Shown here: piece after piece, positions 1 to 14,563 of the stretch
Layout: every line of letters starts with the position of its first letter
How positions within the stretch are numbered: position 1 is the first letter of the stretch
Source of the DNA: Pristionchus mayeri
Taxonomy: Eukaryota > Nematoda > Chromadorea > Rhabditida > Neodiplogasteridae
NCBI GenBank assembly: GCA_036245805.1
Contig: BTRK01000003.1
Location: 9,362,001-9,426,000, forward strand
Length of the DNA stretch: 64,000 nt
Direction: 5' to 3'
Position numbers and translations under genes: made by a program
The notes under the pieces: generated by a model
The model's input: only the letters and a program-made list of their open reading frames with translations
What the model was told of the DNA's origin: nothing
The model's database searches: none

Positions 1-1162
1 AATATACTTGTCCTCATTATTGACAATATGTGCACAACGTACCTGCAATGTATGGATCCCCTCCCTTTAGAACGCGCTTGGGGCGCTAATCAAAGAATTG
101 CTTGAGATCAGACTCGAGACTTCCACGGGAATTGAATGCTCTATATATAAGAAGGCCAGGTCTTCGAAAAGCCAGTAATCAGATGGGGCCTAGTCAGGAG
201 AATACGGGGGTTGCAGGAGAACCATCCATCAATTTCCAGCCAGTTCCTGCTTGACTTGATTGGAGACCTTGGGACGGGGGTCATTTTGCTGATTATATAC
301 TTCCTTGTCGTTTAGCTTTGAACGATCAACTTCCAACTTCAAATTCTGTAGTTGTGTGACGTACTTGGTCCCGGTGATTACCATGCCCTCAGGGAGTAGC
401 TTCGAGTAGATCACGCCATCCACTCCCCACCACAGTAGCAGCAGGTTTTTCTTGGGGTGCAGGTCAAATTTGGGGACACCCTGAGGAGCCCATCCTTCTC
501 CAACCCGCTGAGCTCACATGTGGTTGTTATCGTAGAGGACCCACTTCTCATTCCCCGTTTCGAGCCGTTTCAGCCATCGACCTCCACCTCGGAGAATGAT
601 AAAAGTAATGGAATCATCGGCTCGACGGTCATGACTGCCTTGGATTAGATCATTGGATTTGAATCGACCGATTAATTTCTTCATTCAAAGATATTTCAAG
701 CCTTCGTTGACAGTGCGATGGTGGACTCTAAGTGCAATAGTCATTTCACGGGCACTTTGAAATGGGTTCGTTTAGGCAGCTTTCTACAAAGTCTCAAAAT
801 GTAACTAACGGGGTCTCCCAGACCGCTCCCATTCGTTGAAGGAAAAGTCGGCTTATTCAAACGATGGATCCAATTCCTGAAGGTGTTGTGGAGAGGGTGT
901 GTGATAAACATTCTTCAGTAAGGTCTCCAAATCCTGGTGTAGGATAGAGAGAGGTAAATCATAACGTGTCGGAAGTTGGTGTCACCAGGAACATACATCG
1001 TTTCTCTACTAGAGCGCGACTGAAGGAAAGGGATTGGGGAGTTGTTTACTAGAAAGGCCCATCACTGACTGTTGTCCAGTAGGAAAGAGGGAACGCCAAA
1101 GCGCACTTGTGACGAGCAGTGTTAAAACAAAGCCATGGACAAAGACTTTCCCGCCAATCTGA
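1..1162 (-). mobile_element. Mariner-like transposon, decayed, truncated by window edge
   Basis: This is the reverse-complement twin of the element at 7344-8577. The inner terminal repeat ends at 1162 and is followed by a TA dinucleotide (1163-1164), the usual mariner target duplication. The minus strand encodes transposase remnants (about 229-423 and upstream frames) with several stops. The outer end lies left of the window. Confidence 0.85.
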
Positions 1163-1866
1163 TAATCAAAGTTACCCAACAAGGACGAAACCCTGATCTC
1201 ACCCTGATCCCGTCGCGTGTACGAGAGAGTATGCAAAAGTGAGAGAGCGCGGGATTACGCTGATCATTTCCGGCTTCCCCTTAAGGCTATTATTGATTTT
1301 TAGCATTTTTGTATATTCATTCTCAACTAATTTAGCCATCGCCTATTCGATGGAGGACAAAAAAATGGGGGGTCAATTTTGTCCTTGTTGGGTAACTTTA
1401 ATACGAACTTTTTCTACCACTCACTATTGCAGATGAACGGAATGTTGGTAAAATTCGCAAAGAATCATCTTGCATATCAGGAGGTTTGGCTCGGGATTGT
1501 TTGTGATGAGGGTGAGGATAAACATTGATTGTGGTTTATATAACAATTTGGTTACAAGTTTTTTAATCATAAAAAATGAAAGATCGATTGCACAAATTTA
1601 AAACTCTAACGCAATGTAATGGGATACATTTTATTCACTGAACATGTTGCTGAAGACTCAAAAGGTATACAAAAAAATAGAAAGCGTACCTAACTTCATG
1701 TGCATGACGTCACTTCCTGTGCACACCCTTGTTCGGGGTGGATAGGTTTACTAAGAATGATTTTTTTCTGAAAAGAAATCGGAAAACATATTGAGGTGAG
1801 AAGTGTGCTCACTTTTTGTACGGTGAGTTCGAAATCAGTCCCTGGCATCAATACTTCCAATGATCT
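1..1866. repeat. Left arm of giant inverted repeat
   Basis: Positions 1-1866 are repeated in reverse complement at 6640-8505; position p pairs with 8506-p. The arms look almost identical by eye: one of the few differences is a Thr/Ala codon change near 1120 versus 7385. The match is still running at base 1, so the left arm probably continues outside the window. The outer 1.16 kb is a decayed mariner and the inner 0.7 kb is non-coding. The loop (1867-6639) carries RTK copy 1. Such high identity suggests recent formation or gene conversion between the arms. Confidence 0.95.
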
Positions 1867-2189
1867 AATTGATCACTTTTTTGCGCAAGTGCATTCAAAC
1901 ACAATATGTTGTATCCCGAACACGGTAGAAAAAATTAATATTTTGACACTCAACAACCTATGGAATGGATTGCTATAGCGCTAAATCGGTTCCATGTAAT
2001 GTATGAACATCACTTGAAACATATCAAAGCCCGATATAAAATGAAATAAGTTAATATATCGCGCCAATCACGAGAGAATCGACTCAAAATGACTGATCTT
2101 TTGAAAAGAGGCGTTTTTTGGTTATCGGTATTTCGATGGTTTTGGGCTTCTCGACTCAACTAAGACATTCTAACCTTAATAGTCCATAC

Positions 2190-2735
2190 TACCATTCCTC
2201 TTCAAGTTGCTGCACTGGTCGCTCGCTCACCTCTTACTTTGCGGATCACTTGGAACACTTCTAAACTAAGTTAGGAAGCTCATTTTTCGGTTGCCCTGCT
2301 AACTTTCAATGCTCTTTCGACCAATGTAGAGCGTTTGGTCTCAATTTTTTAAGGCACCACATTCAATGAGGTGTAAATTGAAAACCGCTCGACAAGTTCT
2401 GGTGGATGCGCTTTTCCGAGACGATTCGAATAAGTGGCTTATGCTCCCATATTTCGGGAGGTAAGTTTGCGGGAAATTACCCTCTTAATTTTAACACTCT
2501 CTCACCGCTCGACCGGTCGAGAGAGTGGGCAGAATGAGGAGAGGAGAGTTGAATGTGGTACCTTCAAAAATTTACTTGTGACCAAATGGTCTACACCGGT
2601 CGAAAGAGCATTGAAGGTTAGCGGGGAAACAGAACAAATTAGCTTCCTAACTTAGTTTTGAAGTGCTCTAAGTGATCCGCAAAGTAAGAGGTGAGTGAGC
2701 ACCAGGTGCAACATCTCGAAGAATGAGGATCTAGA
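2190..2735. repeat. Fold-back repeat (palindromic MITE)
   Basis: Sequence at about 2200-2290 (through CTCACCTCTTACTTTGCGG) returns in reverse complement at about 2640-2730. The arms are roughly 190 bp with mismatches. Near the centre is a short perfect hairpin with CACTCTCTC / GAGAGAGTG arms (2495-2528). No coding potential. It lies inside the loop of the large inverted repeat, upstream of RTK copy 1. Confidence 0.75.
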
Positions 2736-2973
2736 ACACAATTCCGTATAAAGGGTCTTATATGAGTCTAGGGAAGCTCAAAATCATCGAAAACGCGATA
2801 GCCAAAAACGCTTCTTTTCCCACGATAAGATCTCTGGTGAGAGGCGTGATATTTCTTTCATATATTTTGGCTCGAATTTGTATCTTTCGTTTGTGCCAAA
2901 ATATTATGTATCAAGATCTCCGCCACAAACAAAGTTTGACACGTTGTGATATATTTATATTTCTCAATTTCAG

Positions 2974-6200
<3,227 letters not shown>

Positions 6201-6639
6201 TAAGTTAAATAAAATGAATGCTTTGCAGACAAATCGGCACGGATATGATTACTACCTCAAGCTTAATGCGAAAGCAGAGTACTATCAGACAGAAACTGAT
6301 CACCAATAAAAGAAACAGATGTATTTTGTATTTTTTTGGTGTAATTTATTATATTCGTGTAGTCATTTGTTCAAAATGCCTAAAGCTTAAAGATAATTCG
6401 CAGTGAAAAATAATTTTCTCAAAATTATTATTTAATATTATTTTTAGTTACGTACTGGTAAAAGAATGCAAAAACGAAGAAAAAACAATATAAAAATATA
6501 TAAGAACGAATGATTTCTGCGTTTGCAACATGCGGATTACCGTAGGCCCCCGGGAAGGTGGAGTTTAGCGGCCCCCGACGCTAAAGTCAGTAAAAAAGTT
6601 ATATTTATCAGTAAAACCAGTGAAAACCGTATTTGTTGG

Positions 6640-8505
6640 AGATCATTGGAAGTATTGATGCCAGGGACTGATTTCGAACTCACCGTACAAAAAGTGAGCA
6701 CACTTCTCACCTCAATATGTTTTCCGATTTCTTTTCAGAAAAAAATCATTCTTAGTAAACCTATCCACCCCGAACAAGGGTGTGCACAGGAAGTGACGTC
6801 ATGCACATGAAGTTAGGTACGCTTTCTATTTTTTTGTATACCTTTTGAGTCTTCAGCAACATGTTCAGTGAATAAAATGTATCCCATTACATTGCGTTAG
6901 AGTTTTAAATTTGTGCAATCGATCTTTCATTTTTTATGATTAAAAAACTTGTAACCAAATTGTTATATAAACCACAATCAATGTTTATCCTCACCCTCAT
7001 CACAAACAATCCCGAGCCAAACCTCCTGATATGCAAGATGATTCTTTGCGAATTTTACCAACATTCCGTTCATCTGCAATAGTGAGTGGTAGAAAAAGTT
7101 CGTATTAAAGTTACCCAACAAGGACAAAATTGACCCCCCATTTTTTTGTCCTCCATCGAATAGGCGATGGCTAAATTAGTTGAGAATGAATATACAAAAA
7201 TGCTAAAAATCAATAATAGCCTTAAGGGGAAGCCGGAAATGATCAGCGTAATCCCGCGCTCTCTCACTTTTGCATACTCTCTCGTACACGCGACGGGATC
7301 AGGGTGAGATCAGGGTTTCGTCCTTGTTGGGTAACTTTGATTATCAGATTGGCGGGAAAGTCTTTGTCCATGGCTTTGTTTTAACACTGCTCGTCGCAAG
7401 TGCGCTTTGGCGTTCCCTCTTTCCTACTGGACAACAGTCAGTGATGGGCCTTTCTAGTAAACAACTCCCCAATCCCTTTCCTTCAGTCGCGCTCTAGTAG
7501 AGAAACGATGTATGTTCCTGGTGACACCAACTTCCGACACGTTATGATTTACCTCTCTCTATCCTACACCAGGATTTGGAGACCTTACTGAAGAATGTTT
7601 ATCACACACCCTCTCCACAACACCTTCAGGAATTGGATCCATCGTTTGAATAAGCCGACTTTTCCTTCAACGAATGGGAGCGGTCTGGGAGACCCCGTTA
7701 GTTACATTTTGAGACTTTGTAGAAAGCTGCCTAAACGAACCCATTTCAAAGTGCCCGTGAAATGACTATTGCACTTAGAGTCCACCATCGCACTGTCAAC
7801 GAAGGCTTGAAATATCTTTGAATGAAGAAATTAATCGGTCGATTCAAATCCAATGATCTAATCCAAGGCAGTCATGACCGTCGAGCCGATGATTCCATTA
7901 CTTTTATCATTCTCCGAGGTGGAGGTCGATGGCTGAAACGGCTCGAAACGGGGAATGAGAAGTGGGTCCTCTACGATAACAACCACATGTGAGCTCAGCG
8001 GGTTGGAGAAGGATGGGCTCCTCAGGGTGTCCCCAAATTTGACCTGCACCCCAAGAAAAACCTGCTGCTACTGTGGTGGGGAGTGGATGGCGTGATCTAC
8101 TCGAAGCTACTCCCTGAGGGCATGGTAATCACCGGGACCAAGTACGTCACACAACTACAGAATTTGAAGTTGGAAGTTGATCGTTCAAAGCTAAACGACA
8201 AGGAAGTATATAATCAGCAAAATGACCCCCGTCCCAAGGTCTCCAATCAAGTCAAGCAGGAACTGGCTGGAAATTGATGGATGGTTCTCCTGCAACCCCC
8301 GTATTCTCCTGACTAGGCCCCATCTGATTACTGGCTTTTCGAAGACCTGGCCTTCTTATATATAGAGCATTCAATTCCCGTGGAAGTCTCGAGTCTGATC
8401 TCAAGCAATTCTTTGATTAGCGCCCCAAGCGCGTTCTAAAGGGAGGGGATCCATACATTGCAGGTACGTTGTGCACATATTGTCAATAATGAGGACAAGT
8501 ATATT
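6640..8505. repeat. Right arm of giant inverted repeat
   Basis: Mirror of 1-1866. After 8505 the mariner continues to its right terminal repeat at 8577, so the true arm may be longer than the window shows. The arm contains an internal pair of 20-base inverted repeats (left-arm equivalents near 1168-1187 and 1380-1400) that bound a roughly 230-bp sub-element. Confidence 0.95.
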
Positions 8506-8577
8506 TGAACTCATGCTTTTCCTTTCTCCAAGAAATAAAGTTTTGCAAAAATGACAAAGACTTTCCCGCCAACCTAA
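7344..8577 (+). mobile_element. Mariner-like transposon with dead transposase
   Basis: A 1,234-bp element flanked by TA on both sides (7342-7343 and 8578-8579). Its terminal inverted repeats are about 25 bp with two mismatches: the left starts TCAGATTGGCGGG and the right ends CCCGCCAACCTAA. The length fits the family (about 1.3 kb). Transposase remnants on the plus strand include the GNEKWVLYDN stretch (about 7950), HPKKNLLLLWWGVDGV (about 8045) and the C-terminal PYSPD..PSDYWLF region (about 8300-8345). The three catalytic aspartate positions appear substituted (D to N in the EKW motif, WWD to WWG, and the QDN motif altered), and frameshifts and stops interrupt the frame. It is inactive by itself, but could be moved by an active relative. 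Confidence 0.88.
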
Positions 8578-8579
8578 TA

Positions 8580-9480
8580 AATATAGTGAATCACTTCATC
8601 TGAAGTCACCAGCGGGAGTGAATCGTCTCTGGACGTGCATTCGTTAACGGCATCCTGAATGCAGTAACAAATTATACAACTAACTATTTATACAACTTGT
8701 AAATCATTGAAATCGCTAGACAGGAGTGTCGTCGCGAAATATCATGATGAGCAAGCAATAATGTCGATTTTCGAACTCTACGTGAAAAAGTACCCCCAGG
8801 TAAAGTTTCAGGATAGGCTAGTTTTGCGTTAGTATCTCGGTTCTGAGGTATCTCGGTTCTGGCAGAATTCATTGGTTATAAACAATGCCATAAAGCACCT
8901 ATTGAAAAAAACCGCTCGCGGTAGGTCAAAAACTGACCGAGATATGGCTATTTTAATAAGTAGGTCATTACTTCCCGTAAACAAGAAAATAATTAATAGA
9001 TGAAGCGGATTGGCGTTGTCCCCCATAATGTTGCCCAGTCTCAACATATTCACCGAAATCCGGGATATTTTTTTCCTCGTTTTGCTGCATTTTTATAGGA
9101 GATCGTGTTAAATTAATAAAAAAAATAGTGAAACATGCCGAAAAATGGAATTTTGCAGTCGTCGTTGACCATATTAGAATGTAACACCAGAGGCCTTTCG
9201 TCCGAAGATATTAGAGAGTATCGAGGAGGACATTTGAATTCTAAACACATGTTATTCAATATAGTCCTTTGTCTATAATACTTCACAATCCAAAAATCTA
9301 CCGTCGTTCGAATTGTACGTGTGGATGTCGACATAACAATTGTCTTGGTTGCTTGATACATCAGACATCAGTAATGGTGCTCGACTCTATTGAATATGCA
9401 AATACTAAGTCATCATCCGAATGCGGTAAAAAACCGCTTGCACAAATTAAGTTCAATATGCTTACTTCAAAATGCTTACT
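8580..9480. other. No gene recognised
   Basis: AT-rich, with only short frames on both strands lacking family motifs or splice patterns. A short stretch near 8770-8800 (TCTACGTGAAAAAGTACC) is loosely similar to the reverse strand near 59760-59800. Confidence 0.5.
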
Positions 9481-10021
9481 AGCAAAAATTAAATATACAT
9501 ACCTAAAACAACACATCTCTCTGAATAGTAACCAAGACACCTCCCTATCATTTCTGCTAATTTTCGTTTCATTTACATTTTATTACACGCATTTTTCACT
9601 TTTTCGGGTGTAAATCGAAAAAGTTGAGAATCCACAGCAATAGTGACCCCCACATATGCTGAACTTTTTCATATCTACGTGAAGAGCTCTACAAGTTGTA
9701 GAACTTAGAATTTTTCGAAAATGTTAAAATGTTTTGAGAAACTTTAAATTTAAACCTTATTTTCAAGATTTCTCAAAATATTGTAACATTTTCGAAAAAT
9801 TCTAAGTTCTACAACTTGTAGAGCTCTTCACGTAGATATGAAAAAGTTCTGCATATGTGGGGGTCACTATTGCTTTGGATTCTCAACTTTTTCGATTTAT
9901 ACCCGAAAAAGTGAAAAATGCGTGTAACAAAATTTAAATGAAACTAAAATTAGCAGAAATGATAGGGAGGTATCTTGGTTACTATTCAGAGAGATTTTAG
10001 GCATGCATATTTAATTTTTGC
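9481..10021. repeat. 540-bp palindrome (fold-back element)
   Basis: Arms at about 9481-9752 and 9763-10021 are reverse complements with very few mismatches and only about 10 bases between them. Clear matching blocks are GTAGAGCTCTTCACGTAGAT (right arm) and its complement in the left arm. No coding content. Typical of snap-back MITEs in nematode genomes. Confidence 0.9.
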
Positions 10022-10954
10022 AGCTTAGTTATGATATATCTTTCACATATTTTGGTTCAGAGTTTAATCACTCATTTCAATCAAAAATGTTATGTTTCAA
10101 GATCGACCGAGCGCCGCGTCGAACAAATTTTGGCACGCTGTGGGAAATAGCTCATTTGCGTGGTAGATCGATTTTCTGCTCGATTTCTCTCTCTCACTGT
10201 GATCAATTGCCAACCCTTGAATCGGTTTATGGAAAATCTCGCAATTCACCTCTAATTCATTCCCAAATATCATGAAATTGTTGTGAAGCGTATCCAGGTG
10301 TATTTTAATTCAATAACGTCGTATTTCCCCCATCGTCCTTCCGCGGGTGAAACATATCCTAATTTTCAATTGCCCGATAACATCTGGACATTTGATTATA
10401 ATTTTTCGATGGAACATAGCAAATATCAATGATTGTACCTCAGACCCTACTCCTCAAGGAGGATGAGACATGGCGATTGTGTAGAACGGTGCGCAAACCC
10501 TTTGCGCACAATCTGATGGGACGGAATTCTCAATTTCCTCTTTATTCCTAAGCTACGTCCATTTAGTACGAAAACGCTGCAATTCAGACCGCTCCCTTGA
10601 CTCGGAAATACGAAATTGAATGGGATTGGCGTTGCCATGCACATGAGCTTTCTTCCCCCCTCTTTACGGGGTGTGCAGTGGATATCACTCACATAGTCCG
10701 GATAAAATACTTGCGCTGTGTTTGCGTAGATTTCGAATGAAGATTTCGACAGCTATAACCACGACTTTTTAATATGAAATATCAATATTGAAAAAAGCAT
10801 TTGCAAAACAAAATCGTTGTTTAAGGTAGAGGAGAGAGTGAGACCGTAAACAGTTAAGAAGATTGAAATTTTGAGATATTTGTGCAAAAAGTATTTGTAA
10901 GTCACTTTTCTTGAGAACTCACATTTCTTAAAGTAATATCCAACCCTTTCTAGC

Positions 10955-11273
10955 GCCGTCACTCCGATTAGATCCTCTAACTATGCGATCATGAGTTTCA
11001 CTCTCCATCGCCGTATAGGGGGGGTTCAAGGTAAAAATTTATTTCATCGGAAAATTATGGATAGATAAACACTAAATACCGCAAGATCGGTAATAAAATA
11101 CCCAGGACGTAATGTGTCCCAGTAACATTGGTATCGATTGGTTACGGTATTTGGTGTTTATCTAACCATGATTTTCCGATGAAATTCCCAAATTTGGACC
11201 ATGAACCCCTCCTATATGCTGATGGAGAGCGAAACGTATGATCGCATAGTTAGAGGATCTTATCCGAGTGATG
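10955..11273. repeat. Fold-back MITE, about 320 bp
   Basis: The left end (GATTAGATCCTCTAACTATG, near 10968) is mirrored at about 11247-11266. The inner arms contain TTTCATCGGAAAAT and its mirror ATTTTCCGATGAAA. The arms are about 120-140 bp around a roughly 40-bp centre at 11110. No coding potential. Confidence 0.85.
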
Positions 11274-12581
11274 TAGTGCAGCACATACTAGTAGCAATGC
11301 AACAACTCCCAAAATGATAGCTCAAATATTCAGCGAATGGTGATCCGTTGGGCTTTTGTCAGTTGGGCTTTTGTCACCCCCCCCCCCTTCTAATCGCATA
11401 GAATAGACATTCAGAATACTAACAAGAGCATCAACTTACTACAATAGTAACGAGTTCATCGCACGAATACACAAATGTATCGGTCTCAAGTACGCATAAC
11501 ATCAGTATCAACGGTATTACAATTGCAATTAGTCGCATCTACAATAATTAGTTAAATTTGTGAAAAAGTAATGGGTAAAATCGATATTTGTTCATTCGTA
11601 TCAACAAGCGCACAGCGCAGAATGCAAAAGGGGAATCTGAATTTCACACCTTCTTGCGTATTCGAGTTGGAGCGAAGGATTTGGGGATTATCGCGTGTAA
11701 TCCTTGAGTACGCATTAGAAGTGGAAAAAAGAGGCGTGTGTGTATGTTTGTACGAACGCGTAAAGGTAAACTCAGTTAAAGTACCGAAATAATACGGAAG
11801 TAGAGTTGATTGGTGCTCAACCGATCACAAGACAAATGTATTTCTCATGAAACAATTAGATTCAAGATTCTTTAAAAGGCATTGGAATAAAAATGTATGT
11901 ACATAATTGTGCCAATCTTGAAAGGTCGTGGCTTTTTTTTCTCCAATGTGTCATTGTAATTTCGAAAATAATAGTGAATCAGATCAGGTGGAAAATCAAG
12001 TTTGATGAAATCATTCAAATGTAAAGCACGTCGTTGAGAAACCGCTAGACGAATGTGACCTAGCACACACGCTTCTTTATGCCCATTTCGACATACTTCA
12101 CGGTAAATTGGCTTCGTGCCACTCTCTTCATTCGGGAAAAAATGCATTCACAGTTCAGATCTGCAAAATAATGCGCTCGCATACTTCAGAGGAGACCATT
12201 TTTCCCATGAAGCCATTAACACGGCACGAACTTATTTGGAAGTATACATAGTTTTTTGTGGATAGCTCCTATTGCCTCTTCCCTTTCCTTTTTGTTTGAA
12301 ACGAGAAGATAGTTGTGACTTTCCCTACTAATACCACGATTATCACGCCTTAGTATTTCCGACAGGCCATTCGCCACTCACTATCCGTATCATCGATGAG
12401 TTCAAACCGTCATATCGCCTACGAGCAATGGTCTCGCTCTCTTCAAACCGCACACTCTCTCATCGGGTAGAGATATGTAAATCGAGGAGAGTCAGACCGT
12501 TCTCTCGCCTGCCTTTGATCAAACAATGTCATCGTTGAGATGTTATGGTCTTGTGTATGCAATGGAGAACAAATTGAACAA
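11274..12581. other. Non-coding or unrecognised stretch
   Basis: No family motif found. A minus-strand open stretch near 11872-12147 (91 codons, one Cys pair) has no recognisable domain and no convincing partner exons. It may be chance. Part of this stretch is 3' flank of the downstream-ending ShK gene. Confidence 0.4.
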
Positions 12582-13360
12582 TTATCCGATGATCGATGAG
12601 GTGGAACCATAACACGTCTTGCAGCAGTATTGTCTCTTCATAGCCTCAGAGTAGGAGGGATTGGTGCAGAATCCGTTTGCCGACCATGTCGTGCAGCTTT
12701 AATGGAACCATGAGAAAGGAAATAAGGAAGCATTGGGAAGTACCAAGTTGTATTTCATTTTGCTCACTCAATGATCTCCCAAACAGAAAAGATAATGAGT
12801 CCAATGAAGTCCAATTATCGGACTTAGAGGCTGCCCTTCTCAGACAATCTGAATCAGTCACCTTGCGTTGGTATCGACACAGGTTGAACCAGGAGCGGAA
12901 CCGATGGAGCCAACTGCAGCACCCGTCTCCATACCGTCACAAATGCAGAATCCGCAGCTGGAATTAATAATGAAGTCCGTAATTCTGGTCACCTTCTCGT
13001 TTTACTGTACTCCTAGTGATAAGAGAAATATGATAACTCACTAACCGCACACCACAGTACTTCTTTCTCTGATCCAGCGAGTAGGCAGTGTTCGAGCAGT
13101 AATTGTACTTTGCAATGTACGTGGGGCATCTAAAAATTCATTTTTTTAAAATTTAAATTTCAAGACATTTAACATTTAACAGCGTCAGACAATCGTCATC
13201 AGAAAATAATAATTTCAACTATGTTATCTCCATAATCTGGAAGGCTTGATTGCACATATATCCCAAGAACTCACTGGCTATCATCGCCGCCACTATGACA
13301 CTGCGAAAAAGCAGGAGCGACGAGAAGAAGAAGGAGTGCGGTAGGCAGGAAGATGCACAT
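12582..13360 (-). CDS. Secreted protein with two ShK domains (intact, 4 exons)
   Basis: Four exons with matching phases (2/2/2): 13275-13360, 13046-13129, 12862-12957 and 12582-12696. They total 381 coding bases for 126 residues, ending in TAA. The start is the ATG at 13360, chosen because it begins a clear signal peptide (about 20 residues, poly-Leu core, SQ/C boundary) and aligns with the same exon in the paralogues. ShK domain 1 has Cys at 21, 30, 40, 54, 58 and 61; domain 2 has Cys at 83, 90, 99, 113, 114 and 117. A Gly/Ala/Ser-rich linker joins them. ShK (sea-anemone-toxin-like fold) domains are common in secreted nematode proteins, often without known function; toxicity is not implied. 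A TATA-like box lies 45 bp upstream. It is the only undamaged ShK copy in the window. Unlike the paralogues, it lacks the C-terminal GGPAEG and CC-type exons. Confidence 0.88.
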
Positions 13361-13403
13361 ACCGTGGAAGGGAGGAAGTGGTGCGAGTTTGACCGTCAAC
13401 ACA

Positions 13404-13409
13404 CTTATA
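13404..13409 (-). promoter_or_regulatory. TATA-like box of ShK gene
   Basis: TATAAG on the minus strand, about 45 bp upstream of the ATG at 13360. TATA-like boxes sit at similar distances before the lectin gene (53616-53623) and the 56.7-kb ShK gene (56608-56615), which supports these starts. Confidence 0.5.
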
Positions 13410-14563
13410 CATGCCAGAGTCCGTGTGGGCGGCGAGTTTGGTCAAGTGCCGCATTGAAAGCAAATAAATAGCGTGGCAAAATACGATACGCAGCTTTGAA
13501 GGGGAGGAAATCCAAAGTAAAATGACGAAACGAATCTGAAAAGAGTGTGGAGTACGACGAGACAGAGGAGCTCGATGGATCGGCAGCTGAGCAAACGGTG
13601 GCAGGTGCCAGGTGGCGATACGTGGCAGGCCATTCCTGGCTGCTCGTTGCGAAATTCCTCGTCACGTCAACCTTGTATGCGCTGCCGTCGAGACACCAAA
13701 CTTCTCCTCTGTGCAAACGGTGATAGGTGCCGTGAACGAAAGGCGATCACTCCTCCTCTCCTCCTTATCTATCCTAGACGAAGAAGAGAGGCTAAACACA
13801 GAAGAAAAAAAATAAGTAAGAAGAGAGATAAGATGCCCGGCGCCAAGAACGTCGTAATTCGGATAAACTTATATTCGCTCTACACTCTCAATTCACAGGT
13901 CGACTGACGATAGAGATACGGTGTATTTCGAATTCTCACCGATATTTCTTCAAGTAAATCGGGTGCATTCTGTTAGACTACTAACTATGTTCTATTACAC
14001 ACCTAACACTGTGATATGTACATTTACCATCCGGACTCATGCAAAAACCAAATCGACGGATCACGACCATCATAGTCAGGTGGAAAAGCATTTTGTACGA
14101 TAGAAGTTAGCAGAAACTGGTGACTGATCACCAACAAAATCTTTAACGGGGTTAGAGTCCATGTGGGCTATTTTAAAAAATATATAATCGGAAAGCAACA
14201 AAATAGTGCATTATAGGGATACACGACGAGAGCTGTGGAACAGGAAACTATGGTAGGAAAGTAAACTAAATGAATGGACGGATGGAGAAATGAGATGGGG
14301 AGAATGAATGCACTGGTAATTTTGTTGCAATGATAGCGGTGCCAATGGTGGACACTGCCGTGGAATAAACTGCGGCCTCGAGAGTTGTTCGACCAATTGT
14401 AGCTGCCGAATATTTTTTCGTTCGTGATTTAGTGCCCAACCATTGTATTACACTAGGAACCTCAAATGTGCTGGCTAATGTCTTCATGTTTTGTTTTAAT
14501 AAAATTTAATAAAATTTCATATTACTGTAACTCTGCGCATGTGTTTATCGATCATGCATTTCA

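Noticed and set aside
1009..1436. Small frames repeated in both arms
   Set aside because: Duplicated only because the arms are duplicated; no motif or splice support.
11872..12147. 91-codon minus-strand frame as a gene
   Set aside because: No signal peptide, domain or partner exons; not distinguishable from chance.
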